Part shown: one piece after another, positions 54,803 to 64,000 of the stretch
Numbering within the stretch: position 1 is the stretch's first letter
Layout: the number at the start of each line of letters is the position of its first letter
Source: Exiguobacterium sp. FSL W8-0210
GTDB lineage: Bacteria; Bacillota; Bacilli; Exiguobacteriales; Exiguobacteriaceae
Assembly (NCBI RefSeq): GCF_038006045.1
Contig: NZ_JBBOUK010000001.1
Coordinates: forward strand, 2,645,001 to 2,709,000
DNA length: 64,000 nucleotides
Direction of reading: 5' to 3'
Notes under the pieces: model-generated
What the model saw: the letters and a program-made list of their open reading frames with translations, nothing else
What the model was told of the DNA's origin: nothing
Databases searched by the model: none
Program-made: the position numbers and the translations under genes

Positions 54803-55876
54803 TTATTTATAAATGTATTTTAAAATTTCTTCTAAATCATCGATTAAGTAGTCGAGTTCTTTATTAATCGGCTTAAGTCGAATCATTTCCTTTAAATAAT
54901 TTATGAGAGTTGAATTGAAAATTAATTTTGAAAGGTCTTCTACCGAAAACACTTTACAGTAGTTTTCTGTTTCTAGTTTTTTTATAGTAGCTTGATCTTC
55001 GATGAGGGAAGTCCGATTTATAAGTATTATTCTACTTTCACCACAAATTGCTTCACTGACTGTACTCCATCCTGGCTTAGTAATAGTAAAATCAGAGGCA
55101 GCTATATAATTCTGTGTTTCAGTATAAGTAACTGGTATCTTGTAAACATTTGGATGATCAATATCTATATGTGAAGACACAATAAATTTACAACCTTTAG
55201 TTGACCATATAGGAGACTTATTACTAAATTGGTAACTGTGATCAATTTTCATTCCGAGCCCAAAAAATATGATTGTATTTTTTGAAGTAGCATTTAGTTC
55301 ATCTTTTATTCTTCTTACGTCTCGCATATTAATTGCACGAGAAAAATAACCGTAAGTTTTTGTTGAATTAATGTTCCCCTCTAATGGAAGATAATGACTC
55401 ATTTTCTTATATGCATTTTTCATGACTCTCAGTTTTGACTCTTCAATTATGTTTTCATACACATCGCTCCATAAGAAATTTGATATCCCAATGCTTAGAA
55501 TATTTAATACATCTGCCGCTTCGATCGCATTTGCGTATATATCTGTTATGACACAAGCTATATGGTTTTGCTTCAAAAAATCCATTTCATCTTTGATTTT
55601 TTGAGGACGTGAAGATAAATATTCTTCATACATTTCATTCATTTTCTCAGAATCCAGTTCTAGAGTATCTGAATTTAAAATATATCCAATATCTGTAGGT
55701 ACGGCTCGAAATTTTATTCGCTTGTCATCAAAAGAATTCATTAATAACTTGCTAGCAAAACTATGACAAATAGTAATCGTTATCTTTGAGTTTTTTTTCA
55801 ATAATTCTCGAATGATTGCAATACTACGAGTAGCATGACCATATCCGTAATCTGAAATATAATAAGCAATATTCAT
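54803..55876 (-). CDS. Glycosyltransferase-like protein (GT28/GT1-type fold)
   Basis: A 357-residue protein from ATG 55876 (TTTGGAGG). The N-terminus 'IAYYISDYGYGHATRSIAIIREL' is the nucleotide-sugar transferase fold of the MurG/MGT kind. The C-terminal 'ITKPGWSTVSEAICGES' is the donor-binding block of that superfamily. The sugar is unknown. Strongly AT-rich. A hairpin separates it from manC. Confidence 0.75.
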   Translation of the reverse strand: MNIAYYISDYGYGHATRSIAIIRELLKKNSKITITICHSFASKLLMNSFDDKRIKFRAVPTDIGYILNSDTLELDSEKMNEMYEEYLSSRPQKIKDEMDFLKQNHIACVITDIYANAIEAADVLNILSIGISNFLWSDVYENIIEESKLRVMKNAYKKMSHYLPLEGNINSTKTYGYFSRAINMRDVRRIKDELNATSKNTIIFFGLGMKIDHSYQFSNKSPIWSTKGCKFIVSSHIDIDHPNVYKIPVTYTETQNYIAASDFTITKPGWSTVSEAICGESRIILINRTSLIEDQATIKKLETENYCKVFSVEDLSKLIFNSTLINYLKEMIRLKPINKELDYLIDDLEEILKYIYK

Positions 55877-55890
55877 TTTTTCCTCCAAAC

Positions 55891-55920
55891 AAAATAGGAG
55901 AGAAGTGTTAATTCTCTCCC
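55891..55920 (-). terminator. Intercistronic hairpin terminator/attenuator
   Basis: GGAGAGAA / TTCTCTCC with a 7-base loop, followed on the minus strand by TATTTTGTTT, lies between manC and the GT28-like gene. The T-run is imperfect, so partial termination is likely. Confidence 0.65.
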
Positions 55921-55931
55921 TGAACAAACAA

Positions 55932-57323
55932 TTAATAAATCACACGCGAGTCAGATTGATTAAAGCACGAAAGTACATCCGACCATTTATAATAAATACG
56001 TACAAAATCCTCTTCTGTAATCTCAAGACCAGTCTGTACCTCAATAAACTCTAATTCAGACAGTGCGTAAATACCGTGTTCTTTGCCAGCCGGTAAATGA
56101 ACGATATCTCCAGCTTTGACTCGAGTAATTCGACCGTCTACTGCCAAATCTCCCTCACCTCGAACAATCGTCCAAACTTCATCTCTTAAAATATGACGAT
56201 GATAAGAAGAATTACGTCCAGCATAAATACAAATACGTTTTGTGACCATTTCTTTTTGTTCATTGTATTTTGCATAATCAAGTGTTCGTGTCCACCCCCA
56301 CATGCGTTCTTCATACATTGGTGGTTGATCATATTGCCCAATATAATCTTTGATTTTTGGACTAGCCTCTTTTTCGGATACTAGAATTCCATCAGGGCTA
56401 GCTGCAATGACTAGATTTTTCACTCCAATGACTGTTACAGGAATATCAAGTTCATTAATAAGATGTGTATTCGTACTATCTTTTGAAATAATACCTTTAC
56501 CAATTTGAGAAGTCGCCATCTCTTCTGTCAAAGTATTCCAAGTCCCAAGATCTTTCCAATATCCATCGTAAGGAATGGCGATGATATTGTTTGTATTTTC
56601 AACCACTGCGTAATCAAAACTAATTTTAGGTAACGTCGCATAAATGTCGAGTAATTCTTGATAATCTAAAGGCAATCGATTTACTTCAAGTGTTTGAAGT
56701 AGATATCCTAAACGAAAAGCAAATACGCCACAGTTCCAGAGCGCACCATCTTCAATCAATGTCTTTGCTTTTTTTTCGGGAGGTTTTTCTGTGAACTGTT
56801 GAACTTCAATATACTCATTCAATGTTTTAGTAGATGCTTTAGGAACCATGTAACCATATTTTGAAGAAGGATACGTTGGTTTTACACCGATAAGAGCTAA
56901 ATCAGCTTTTGAAGAAATCAGTTTTTCTTCTAATACTTTAACTTGTTCGAAAAACTGATCATCGACATAAGGATCAACTGGTAGCACGACTACAACTTCG
57001 TCTTTATCTACGTTTTGAACAGAGTACAAATGACTTGCAGCTAAAGCAATTGCTGGATATGTATCACGGCGCTCAGGTTCGATGATCAAAGGGACGTTTT
57101 CTCCAATTTGAGTATGAATCATATCTCGTTGCATTTTTGAAGTTGCAACCATTGCATCATCCGATAAACCTGTAGCTTCAAGTTGACCCCATACACGTTG
57201 TACCATTGACTGTTCCTGTAAATTATGGCTTTCAAGAACTTTCAAAAATTGTTTCGAACGTGTATCGTTCGAAAGGGGCCATAGGCGTTTACCAGATCCT
57301 CCTGATAACAGAACAAGTTTCAT
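55932..57323 (-). CDS. manC: Mannose-1-phosphate guanylyltransferase with isomerase-like cupin
   Basis: A 463-residue bifunctional-type protein. The N-terminal nucleotidyltransferase starts 'LSGGSGKRLWPLS...SKQFL', with 'FTEKP' and 'WNCGVFAF'. The C-terminal cupin includes 'SSYHRHILRDEVWTIV' and 'AGDIVHLPAGKEH'. It makes GDP-mannose from mannose-1-phosphate and GTP. Confidence 0.93.
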   Translation of the reverse strand: MKLVLLSGGSGKRLWPLSNDTRSKQFLKVLESHNLQEQSMVQRVWGQLEATGLSDDAMVATSKMQRDMIHTQIGENVPLIIEPERRDTYPAIALAASHLYSVQNVDKDEVVVVLPVDPYVDDQFFEQVKVLEEKLISSKADLALIGVKPTYPSSKYGYMVPKASTKTLNEYIEVQQFTEKPPEKKAKTLIEDGALWNCGVFAFRLGYLLQTLEVNRLPLDYQELLDIYATLPKISFDYAVVENTNNIIAIPYDGYWKDLGTWNTLTEEMATSQIGKGIISKDSTNTHLINELDIPVTVIGVKNLVIAASPDGILVSEKEASPKIKDYIGQYDQPPMYEERMWGWTRTLDYAKYNEQKEMVTKRICIYAGRNSSYHRHILRDEVWTIVRGEGDLAVDGRITRVKAGDIVHLPAGKEHGIYALSELEFIEVQTGLEITEEDFVRIYYKWSDVLSCFNQSDSRVIY

Positions 57324-57346
57324 ATACTACGTCCTCATTTCTATCT

Positions 57347-58594
57347 TTATTGACTATTGATAATAGTAGTTAAAGTTTCTTTATATTTATTTAGTGATAG
57401 TTCTTTTCTCAAATATAAATCAAGATATTGACGACCACGCATCCCCATTTCGTGCCGTTCTTCGCATTTCATATCGTAAATATCTTTGATATTCTCAACA
57501 AATTGCATGTAATCTTGTGGTTCTGAAACTAATCCAGAGTGACTTGTTGAAATTAAAAATTCCGCTTCGCTACCTTTTTCAAGAACTCCCAAAATAGGTT
57601 TTCCTGCAGCCATAACTCCATAAATCTTACTTGGAACTGAAACTCCTTTTATACCTTTTTGATTTACTACAAGGTGGACATTTGCCACATTTAAAGAATA
57701 CTTAATAAATTCTTTGGGTTGGTACGGTAAAAAAGTAACGTTTTCCAAGTTATGTTTTAATACGTAATCTTGCATTTCTTTTTTTGACGCACCTTCACCA
57801 ATGTATAAAAAATGAATATCTGAAAAATGCCTTAACTCCGAAGAAACTTTAATTAAGTTTTCCAGATCATAGTATAAACCTAAGTTTCCAGAATACATAA
57901 TAATGAACTTACCCTCGAGATGATGCTTTTTTAAAAATGATAATACATGCGGATTTTTTTTAGATAGAGGAACAATTTCATTTTCATCCGTCCAATTATT
58001 TATTACACTATGGCTGAGCTGATGATTTTTTCCAAAACGATTCTCTAATGTTTGTTTCATATCATTTCCAACTAAAATAATATGATCAGAATAAAGACAA
58101 TTTAGTTGATCAATTTTTTTAGCAATCTTATATACTGTTCCGCCAGTATAGTTTACAGCTGCAGCTTGTTCTGGATTAAAGTCTTGAATATTGTAGACAT
58201 GCTTTGAACTTTTTAATAGCTTACCAATTGTTCCTATTAAACCACCTAGTACAGGTGGTTGTGAAATTGTATATATCAAATCTACATTTTTTTCTTTTAA
58301 CAATGCAATATTGGCTAGCATGAAATATTGTATAATATATTTCATTCGGCTTAGCTTCGATCGCTTGTTTACTTTTGGTAACTGTACACGAATGATTTTC
58401 ATCCCATTCCAGTACTCAATTTCGATTTTCTTTTTACCTTTTTCTTTAAAAGTTTCTTCACTATATCCTGGTTGTGCTGCAATTACAGTAATTTCGAAAT
58501 CTTCTTTAAGGTGCATACAAAGTTCGGTCATTAATTGACCAGTTGATGCATAGTCAGGATGAAAATAATTAATTACAAATACTATTTTTCTCAT
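57347..58594 (-). CDS. GT4-family glycosyltransferase (WbuB-like)
   Basis: A 415-residue enzyme with N-terminal 'NYFHPDYASTGQLMTEL' and C-terminal donor domain ('YSGNLGLYYDLENLI', 'VSVPSKIYGVMAAGKPIL'). This subgroup often transfers N-acetylated sugars such as FucNAc. Start overlaps the acyltransferase stop by ATGA. Substrate not assignable. Confidence 0.85.
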   Translation of the reverse strand: MRKIVFVINYFHPDYASTGQLMTELCMHLKEDFEITVIAAQPGYSEETFKEKGKKKIEIEYWNGMKIIRVQLPKVNKRSKLSRMKYIIQYFMLANIALLKEKNVDLIYTISQPPVLGGLIGTIGKLLKSSKHVYNIQDFNPEQAAAVNYTGGTVYKIAKKIDQLNCLYSDHIILVGNDMKQTLENRFGKNHQLSHSVINNWTDENEIVPLSKKNPHVLSFLKKHHLEGKFIIMYSGNLGLYYDLENLIKVSSELRHFSDIHFLYIGEGASKKEMQDYVLKHNLENVTFLPYQPKEFIKYSLNVANVHLVVNQKGIKGVSVPSKIYGVMAAGKPILGVLEKGSEAEFLISTSHSGLVSEPQDYMQFVENIKDIYDMKCEERHEMGMRGRQYLDLYLRKELSLNKYKETLTTIINSQ

Positions 58595-59121
58595 ATTATT
58601 TCTTTCCCACCTTCAATATCTGCTAATTTTTTCTTAACAACAGCAGGAATACCTGCCACTAGAGTATCAGAAGGAACATTCTTAACGACTACGCTTCCAG
58701 CTCCAACGATTGTGTTTGAAGCGATTTTTACACCAGCAATTATAGTAGAATTTATACCAATCCAACTTCCAGTACCAATAGTTATATTAGCTAGATAGCC
58801 TTTACCGGCTCTTCTATCTTTTAAACCAATTTCGTGGGTACCTGTGCAGATTTTACAACAAGGTGCAATGTCTACATTATCTTCAATTGTTACAAAAGAA
58901 GGACTTGAATTGTAAATCCTCAAGTTGTCGCCAATCCATACGTTATTTCCAATCTTCAAATTAGTAGACAATATAAATATCTTTCCTGATATAGAGATAT
59001 TTTCACCACATTCTATACCTGAAAAAATTAATAATCTTCTTTTCAACTCAAACAATCTACAAAAAGATAACTTATTAATGATATATAAAGAAAATAATAG
59101 TTTCAATTTTTTTAATTTCAT
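58591..59121 (-). CDS. Hexapeptide-repeat O-acetyltransferase
   Basis: A 176-residue left-handed beta-helix acyltransferase of the WcaF/maltose acetyltransferase type. Repeats such as 'IGNNVWIGDNLRI' and 'IGTGSWIGINSTIIAGVKI' and the catalytic His in 'CTGTHEIG' are seen, with the usual 'VVAG.PA.V'-like C-terminus ('LVAGIPAVVKK'). It probably O-acetylates the repeat unit using acetyl-CoA. Confidence 0.87.
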   Translation of the reverse strand: MKLKKLKLLFSLYIINKLSFCRLFELKRRLLIFSGIECGENISISGKIFILSTNLKIGNNVWIGDNLRIYNSSPSFVTIEDNVDIAPCCKICTGTHEIGLKDRRAGKGYLANITIGTGSWIGINSTIIAGVKIASNTIVGAGSVVVKNVPSDTLVAGIPAVVKKKLADIEGGKEII

Positions 59122-60644
59122 TCTACTGTTCCTTTCACAATATCTGTCTTATTAATAATTTTAAATTTAAAAAAGCATAATATAGTTATAGTCATGTAAA
59201 TTACTATATAAAGAACGAAAGTAATAAGATTTTTTTCAACATCAAATATAAACATTAAAATTTTTTGTATAACTAACAAAAAAAGTAAATTAATCCCGAT
59301 AATTTTAGTTAATTCTATATATATATATGATCCTAACCTTATATTATGTTTTTTGTTAAGACTAAATAATAATAGTATCGTTGTAAAAATCGAAGCTATA
59401 CTAGTAGCAAGAATTATTCCAGATAATCCGTAATAGCTTGATAAAATTACACTGAATATGATATTAAATATAATTGTAAAAAAACCGTTTATAAAAGGTG
59501 TTTTTGTATCATTCAACGCAAAAAATACACGATTTAATATTTCACGAAAACCTAAAAAAATCATTCCAATTGAATAACACTTTAATAGTAATGCTATAGT
59601 TTTAGCATCCTCAACTGTAAGAGAGCCTCTTTGAAGTAATGTAAGTATGATAAAATCACTATGAAAAAAAACAATAATTGATATTGGAGCAGTCAAAATT
59701 GCTACAATTTTCATTGAATTAGTTATTGTTTTATCAAATACTCTTCTATTTTCAATACTACTTCTAGATAAGATCGGAAAAACAACAGTTGCAATAGAGG
59801 TAGCAACAATTCCAAAAACAAATCCATTTAGTCGATCTGCATAATTGATAGCTGTAATACTACCAATGGGAAATGTAGATGCCAAATATCTATCAACAAA
59901 CAAGTTGATGTTTTGAAAAGATGTAGAAATAAACATAGGAATCATAGACACTAAAGTAATTTTAATATATTTTTTTTCATCTTCATTTTCAAAAAAATGA
60001 TTTACTAATTTTATTTTAAAATGATTTTTTGTTGAAAAGTAATATAAAATAAAAGATTGTAATAAGAAACCAATTAATGAAATGAAAACGATTACCTTTA
60101 AATTAGGTTGATAAACTAAAATGGTGAATACGAGTAATAAATTAGAAGGTATCATTGAAGATACTGTCAATAATGGCTTATTTATTACTTGAAGGTAGCT
60201 AGAAAATACTGCAGTAATCATGAAGAAACCAAATGAGATTAACAGTATTTTTAAGTATCCATTAGAAATTTCTTTACTTTTTATACTAAGACCTGGAGAA
60301 ATAATATCTATAATATTTTCAGAATAAATAATTGTGATTACGCTCAAAATCATAGAAAAAGAAACTAATATTAGTAATAGATTATTTGTGTAGTTTAAAG
60401 CTTCTTTTTGACCTTTTTCGATATTTATTTTTGAATAGATTGGAATAAACACGCTAGATAATGCAATCGTAAATCCTGAAAAAATCAATAATGGTACGGA
60501 AGTAGATAAAAAGAAAGCGTCTGTATACTCATTAGATCCATAAGTATAAGCAATAGCTATTTCTCTGGAAAATCCAGTGATTTTACTCAGTAATGTTAAT
60601 AAAATCATAAATAAAATACTGAGACTTATTTTTTTTGTTTTCAT
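59118..60644 (-). CDS. MurJ/Wzx-type polysaccharide flippase
   Basis: A 508-residue MOP-superfamily protein with about 14 helices. The N-terminus 'LSKITGFSREIAIAYTYGSNEYTDAFFLS' and 'LNRVFFALNDTKTPF' are MurJ/MviN signatures. Because it lies inside an EPS operon it is likely the Wzx-like flippase for undecaprenyl-linked repeat units rather than the housekeeping lipid II flippase. Overlaps the acetyltransferase by ATGA. Confidence 0.87.
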   Translation of the reverse strand: MKTKKISLSILFMILLTLLSKITGFSREIAIAYTYGSNEYTDAFFLSTSVPLLIFSGFTIALSSVFIPIYSKINIEKGQKEALNYTNNLLLILVSFSMILSVITIIYSENIIDIISPGLSIKSKEISNGYLKILLISFGFFMITAVFSSYLQVINKPLLTVSSMIPSNLLLVFTILVYQPNLKVIVFISLIGFLLQSFILYYFSTKNHFKIKLVNHFFENEDEKKYIKITLVSMIPMFISTSFQNINLFVDRYLASTFPIGSITAINYADRLNGFVFGIVATSIATVVFPILSRSSIENRRVFDKTITNSMKIVAILTAPISIIVFFHSDFIILTLLQRGSLTVEDAKTIALLLKCYSIGMIFLGFREILNRVFFALNDTKTPFINGFFTIIFNIIFSVILSSYYGLSGIILATSIASIFTTILLLFSLNKKHNIRLGSYIYIELTKIIGINLLFLLVIQKILMFIFDVEKNLITFVLYIVIYMTITILCFFKFKIINKTDIVKGTVE

Positions 60645-60658
60645 ATCAATCAGCCTTT

Positions 60659-61750
60659 TTATTCTATCATTTCAAAAATATAATCAATGTATTTTGTTTT
60701 TAATTTTTTGTTATTTATCCACTTTTCTGTACTAGAAACTTGCTTAGTCTGCCACTTATTAATTACACTCACAATTTCATCTTCATAATCAGAATCAAAG
60801 AAAAAAGCATTTGTTTCTGGTTGAACTAATTCTTTTGAATATTTTGAGGATGAGAGTATTAAGTCTAAACCAAATATTTGAGCTTCAAGGATAGGTAATC
60901 CTAAAGATTCAATTTTAGATGGAAAAATTAACGCATCTGAACCGTTATAGTATCTTCCGATTTTTTCATAAGGAATGTTATTTGCAAAGGTTACATATTC
61001 ATCACTTTTACCATCAATTGTGATTATCAAATGTACCTTATTTTTTATATCTTTACTCTCACCAATTTTTTTTATAGCACTAATTAAAATTTCATTTTTT
61101 TTATATTTTTCTCTATTTGTTGGATAAAATAAAATTTTAGTATTTTTATCTAATTCTATTTTTTGTTCTTCTAAAATTAAGCTTCTATCGTTTTCTTTAG
61201 AAGAAATATTCCAGCTTTCTTTTATTTCTGGGCGTACAATTACTGACTTAATTCCAAATCTATTCTCTGCTTCTTCTTTCATCCAGTCAGTTTGTACAAA
61301 AAATTTCGTTATTTTATTTTTCTTTACTTGGTATTCAATGATTTTCCTCATCAATAATTGGTATTTAAGTATGTTTTTTATTTCAATTAACTTTAAATTT
61401 ACTTTTTCAAAAATTAACCCTTGATGTAATAAAACATATTGAGGAATATCAATATTTAAATTCCCGATGTTTTGCATAGAAAAATAACTTTGTATATTAT
61501 TATCAACACAAATTTCTTTCAGAAATCTTGACTCCTTAAAAAGTCTTTTCAATAAATTTCCTTTAAAAATAATTATCTTAAGGTTTTCATTTTCATATTT
61601 TTTAAATTCTTCTAATCGCGTTACAAAAAATACTTTAATGTTCTTTTTTTTTAGATCTTCTTGTTTATTAGTCAATTCATGTACAAATGACTTGACTAAC
61701 GTATAAGAGCCTCTATTACTCAAAGCAATTGAATTAACTAGTATGTTCAT
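60659..61750 (-). CDS. Glycosyltransferase, GT4-like
   Basis: A 363-residue protein. The N-terminus 'VNSIALSNRGSYTLVKSFVHEL' and C-terminal 'DALIFPSKIESLGLPILEAQIFGLDLI' match the GT-B donor-binding pattern with E-x7-E-like acidic residues. Very AT-rich and Lys/Asn/Ile-rich. Sugar specificity unknown. Confidence 0.82.
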   Translation of the reverse strand: MNILVNSIALSNRGSYTLVKSFVHELTNKQEDLKKKNIKVFFVTRLEEFKKYENENLKIIIFKGNLLKRLFKESRFLKEICVDNNIQSYFSMQNIGNLNIDIPQYVLLHQGLIFEKVNLKLIEIKNILKYQLLMRKIIEYQVKKNKITKFFVQTDWMKEEAENRFGIKSVIVRPEIKESWNISSKENDRSLILEEQKIELDKNTKILFYPTNREKYKKNEILISAIKKIGESKDIKNKVHLIITIDGKSDEYVTFANNIPYEKIGRYYNGSDALIFPSKIESLGLPILEAQIFGLDLILSSSKYSKELVQPETNAFFFDSDYEDEIVSVINKWQTKQVSSTEKWINNKKLKTKYIDYIFEMIE

Positions 61751-61753
61751 GTT

Positions 61754-62863
61754 TTAGTCCCTTTTATTTATAGTTTCTATAACTTTTCCATAACTTCTTG
61801 TTGACTGAGTAAAGCTCCAATTTTTTATAATTTCTTTTGATGCTTTACCAAGTTGAGTATATAAATTATTCTCATCGATATCTTTCAGAATATTTGTAAG
61901 GGCATTAATATCTCCTTCTTTGTATACATATCCATTACCTTTCACAAGATCTAATGAAGAACCACACTTTTCTGTTACTATAACTGGTAAACCCGCAGCC
62001 ATTGCTTCGTTTACTACAAGACCCCATGGTTCGTCACTCGAAGGCAAAATAAATATGTCACCTGCGAAGTAATGCTCGAATAGTTTTTCTTGATCTGAAA
62101 TAAATCCGGTGATAATTATATCAACTGCTAATTTTTTTGCGAGGTTCATTAACTTTTCTTTTTCTTCCCCATCACCCATTACTAATAAAGTAAATTTAGA
62201 ATGCCCTATACTTTTCATTGAATATAAAATATGTTCAACATTTTTTCTTGAAATCAATCTGCCACTATAGATTAAAACAATATTTTCAGCAGAGATATTA
62301 TACTTATTTCTTATCTCATTTCTAAAATTTTCAGATGAATTTCCTAAACTAAAAATTTTTTCGTTATCAATACTTAAATATTGATTTATAATTTTATCCT
62401 TATCATATGAAAATTTTTCAGTAAATAATTTTTTTGAAACAATCCCGTTCCCTAAAATAATTGAAGCGTTTGAAATAACGAATTTTTTTATCACATATTT
62501 ATAAAAACTATCTTTTTTACTTATCTTAGTTGGATCAATCCCATCGTATATTAGAACATAGGGTTTTTTTAATACTTTGCATAGTAATGATAAGAGCATA
62601 TATTTTATTCTTTCATATCCCCCTATAAAAATAATGTCGTTGTTTTTCAATAATTGAAAAGTATTAATATTATCATGTTGTTTCTTTATATAGCTTAATT
62701 TTTTCTCATCAACATTCTCGATTTTTTCAACATTCCATTTCCGCCCTATTATGTTGTTGTCAATATATGCTACGGTAATATCATGATGAGTATTTTTTTG
62801 AAAATCTTCGATTTGTAGCTTTCTATAAGGCGATCGAATATTCGTAACGATTGCGATTCTCAA
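61754..62863 (-). CDS. Glycosyltransferase, GT4-family
   Basis: A 369-residue GT-B enzyme. I place the start at TTG 62863, which overlaps the upstream stop as TTGA and follows AAAGGGG; the longer frame to 62914 lacks a site. 'LIYSGRLISRKNVEHIL' and 'ILPSSDEPWGLVVNEAMAAGLPVI' are the typical donor-site blocks. Substrate unknown. Confidence 0.85.
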   Translation of the reverse strand: MRIAIVTNIRSPYRKLQIEDFQKNTHHDITVAYIDNNIIGRKWNVEKIENVDEKKLSYIKKQHDNINTFQLLKNNDIIFIGGYERIKYMLLSLLCKVLKKPYVLIYDGIDPTKISKKDSFYKYVIKKFVISNASIILGNGIVSKKLFTEKFSYDKDKIINQYLSIDNEKIFSLGNSSENFRNEIRNKYNISAENIVLIYSGRLISRKNVEHILYSMKSIGHSKFTLLVMGDGEEKEKLMNLAKKLAVDIIITGFISDQEKLFEHYFAGDIFILPSSDEPWGLVVNEAMAAGLPVIVTEKCGSSLDLVKGNGYVYKEGDINALTNILKDIDENNLYTQLGKASKEIIKNWSFTQSTRSYGKVIETINKRD

Positions 62864-64000
62864 GAAACTATCCCCTTTTTTGAATTTGCTATATAAAAAC
62901 CTATTAATAACCAAAGTAACAGGCTAATTATTTCACTAGGTACCATTAAAGTTATCTCGAAAATAGCATAGTACATACAACTAACAAATATAGAATATAC
63001 ATATATATTCATTTTAATAACATTTTTATCTTTGTTTTTTCGAAAGTCTTTAATAAAGTATATAAAAAGTGATATTAATAATATAACCATTACAATTATC
63101 CCTAATAACCCCAAAGTCATATATGTATATATATACCAATTGTCAGTTATTATAATTGTATTGATATTATCATAAAAATAGCTAATATTTACAAAACCAG
63201 TTCCTACTATAATATTGTTGAATTGATTTATATAATCAAATGTATTTACCCATCCATAGTATCTATTACTATTTTCTAAAATAATTGAATAGTTTAAATT
63301 ACTATAAATCAAATAAGTAAATATAGAAAAAAGTAAACTAATCCATAAAAGAATAAAATAAACGTTTTTAAAGCGTGTTCTTAAATTTTTTTTATAATGC
63401 TTGTATATCAGTACCATCCAAAAAATTAATACTCCAGTTAACGCGGTTCTACTACCAGAATTCAAAATAATAATTATTGGAACTACAATGCCTAATAAAT
63501 ATACTAAAAAATTTTTTTTATTATCAAAATACATTTTATAAGTACAAAGCAATATTCCTACGAATCCTATGAGTCCAGCAGTGTTTGCGTGCTTTAATCC
63601 AAAATCTTGTCTTATTCGATCATCTAAATTAAAAGCATTTTTTATATCTGAAATATTAAATAGAGAAATTTGTGTTGAAAAAATTAAATAAACTAAATAA
63701 ATTAGAGTTATATAGAAAAATAGTGTGATTAGCTTACTAACTAAATTTTCTTGTGTAACTACACATGTCATTAAATACAAATATAATATATAAATAAAAT
63801 ACAAAGCCATATTATAAAATATTTGGATATTAGAAAAATTTATCAACCCAATTATAGGTATTACACAAAAAGTTATAGCCAATAACATGTATATAATTTG
63901 AATTAGGATTTTTTGTTTTTGTACTTTATAAAAAACCAATATATATATACATATAATCATAAATATTATGTATTTTAAATTTAATATGAATGCGAATTGA
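62860..64000 (-). CDS. Wzy/O-antigen-ligase-like polymerase (open to window edge)
   Basis: At least 366 residues with about 10-12 helices and a periplasmic loop. 'IIILNSGSRTALTGVLIF' matches the conserved SGSRT segment of Wzy_C/O-antigen ligase-like proteins. ATG 63960 has no ribosome binding site, and the frame stays open upstream to 64000 ('QFAFILNLKYIIF'), so the true start is likely outside the window. It would polymerise EPS repeat units on the outer face of the membrane. Confidence 0.8.
   Translation of the reverse strand, partial: QFAFILNLKYIIFMIICIYILVFYKVQKQKILIQIIYMLLAITFCVIPIIGLINFSNIQIFYNMALYFIYILYLYLMTCVVTQENLVSKLITLFFYITLIYLVYLIFSTQISLFNISDIKNAFNLDDRIRQDFGLKHANTAGLIGFVGILLCTYKMYFDNKKNFLVYLLGIVVPIIIILNSGSRTALTGVLIFWMVLIYKHYKKNLRTRFKNVYFILLWISLLFSIFTYLIYSNLNYSIILENSNRYYGWVNTFDYINQFNNIIVGTGFVNISYFYDNINTIIITDNWYIYTYMTLGLLGIIVMVILLISLFIYFIKDFRKNKDKNVIKMNIYVYSIFVSCMYYAIFEITLMVPSEIISLLLWLLIGFYIANSKKGIVS

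Overview
The window looks like a chromosomal segment of a Bacillales bacterium, most likely Exiguobacterium. This is an inference from strong GGAGG-type ribosome binding sites, mid-range G+C in the core genes, a desaturase very close to Bacillus subtilis Des, and families typical of that group; no rRNA or tRNA is present to confirm it. Nearly all genes sit in tight operons with 4-base ATGA overlaps.

Positions 1-10,500 hold household and membrane functions: an M48-like peptidase fragment, a VanZ-like protein, a fatty acid desaturase, a FAD/Rieske oxidoreductase, and a sugar-phosphate sensing and uptake cassette. The cassette has an OmpR-type regulator, a histidine kinase, an anchored protein of unknown function, a solute-binding protein and a UhpT-type hexose-phosphate antiporter. 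Two perfect 15-bp direct repeats, 22 bp apart, lie in the internal promoter and are the likely regulator binding site. Positions 10,500-17,900 hold a group of zinc-ribbon, J-like and TcaA-like membrane proteins that probably sense or protect the envelope.

Positions 18,250-28,500 are a Gram-positive Pel exopolysaccharide locus: galE, then pelD-pelE-pelA(deacetylase)-pelF-pelG on the minus strand. Diverging from it is a GH114-type hydrolase gene preceded by a clear c-di-GMP-I (GEMM) riboswitch, followed by a GGDEF diguanylate cyclase gene broken by an in-frame stop. PelD keeps an RxxD I-site, so c-di-GMP synthesis, a protein receptor and an RNA receptor lie side by side. The riboswitch can form two mutually exclusive structures that predict c-di-GMP turns the hydrolase ON.

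Positions 28,700-31,200 hold a bacteriocin-type ABC transporter whose DUF1430-like permease has two in-frame stop codons. Positions 31,400-33,750 hold a sigma-like protein and two convergent tyrosine recombinases. Upstream of them are two inversely oriented recombinase-core-like sites and a 16-bp palindrome, a candidate DNA-inversion module. Positions 33,960-40,260 hold orphan genes: a paralogue of the 4611 gene, a secreted protein, a triple-OB-fold anchor with a PLD-type enzyme, a zinc-ribbon membrane protein and a large secreted propeller-like protein.

Positions 40,500-52,550 are an insertion-sequence hot spot: an IS21-type remnant split by an ISL3-type element, a second kind of IS21-type element, an intact IS256-type element, and an intact IS21-type element sitting inside pgcA. 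Between them lie remnants of surface-polysaccharide genes (a nucleotidyltransferase pseudogene and licD). Positions 52,550-64,000 are a minus-strand capsule/EPS operon: a Wzy-like polymerase running off the window edge, glycosyltransferases, a Wzx/MurJ-type flippase, an acetyltransferase, manC, manA and the interrupted pgcA. The cassette from about 54,800 to 64,000 is strikingly AT-rich, as expected for a horizontally exchanged serotype cassette.
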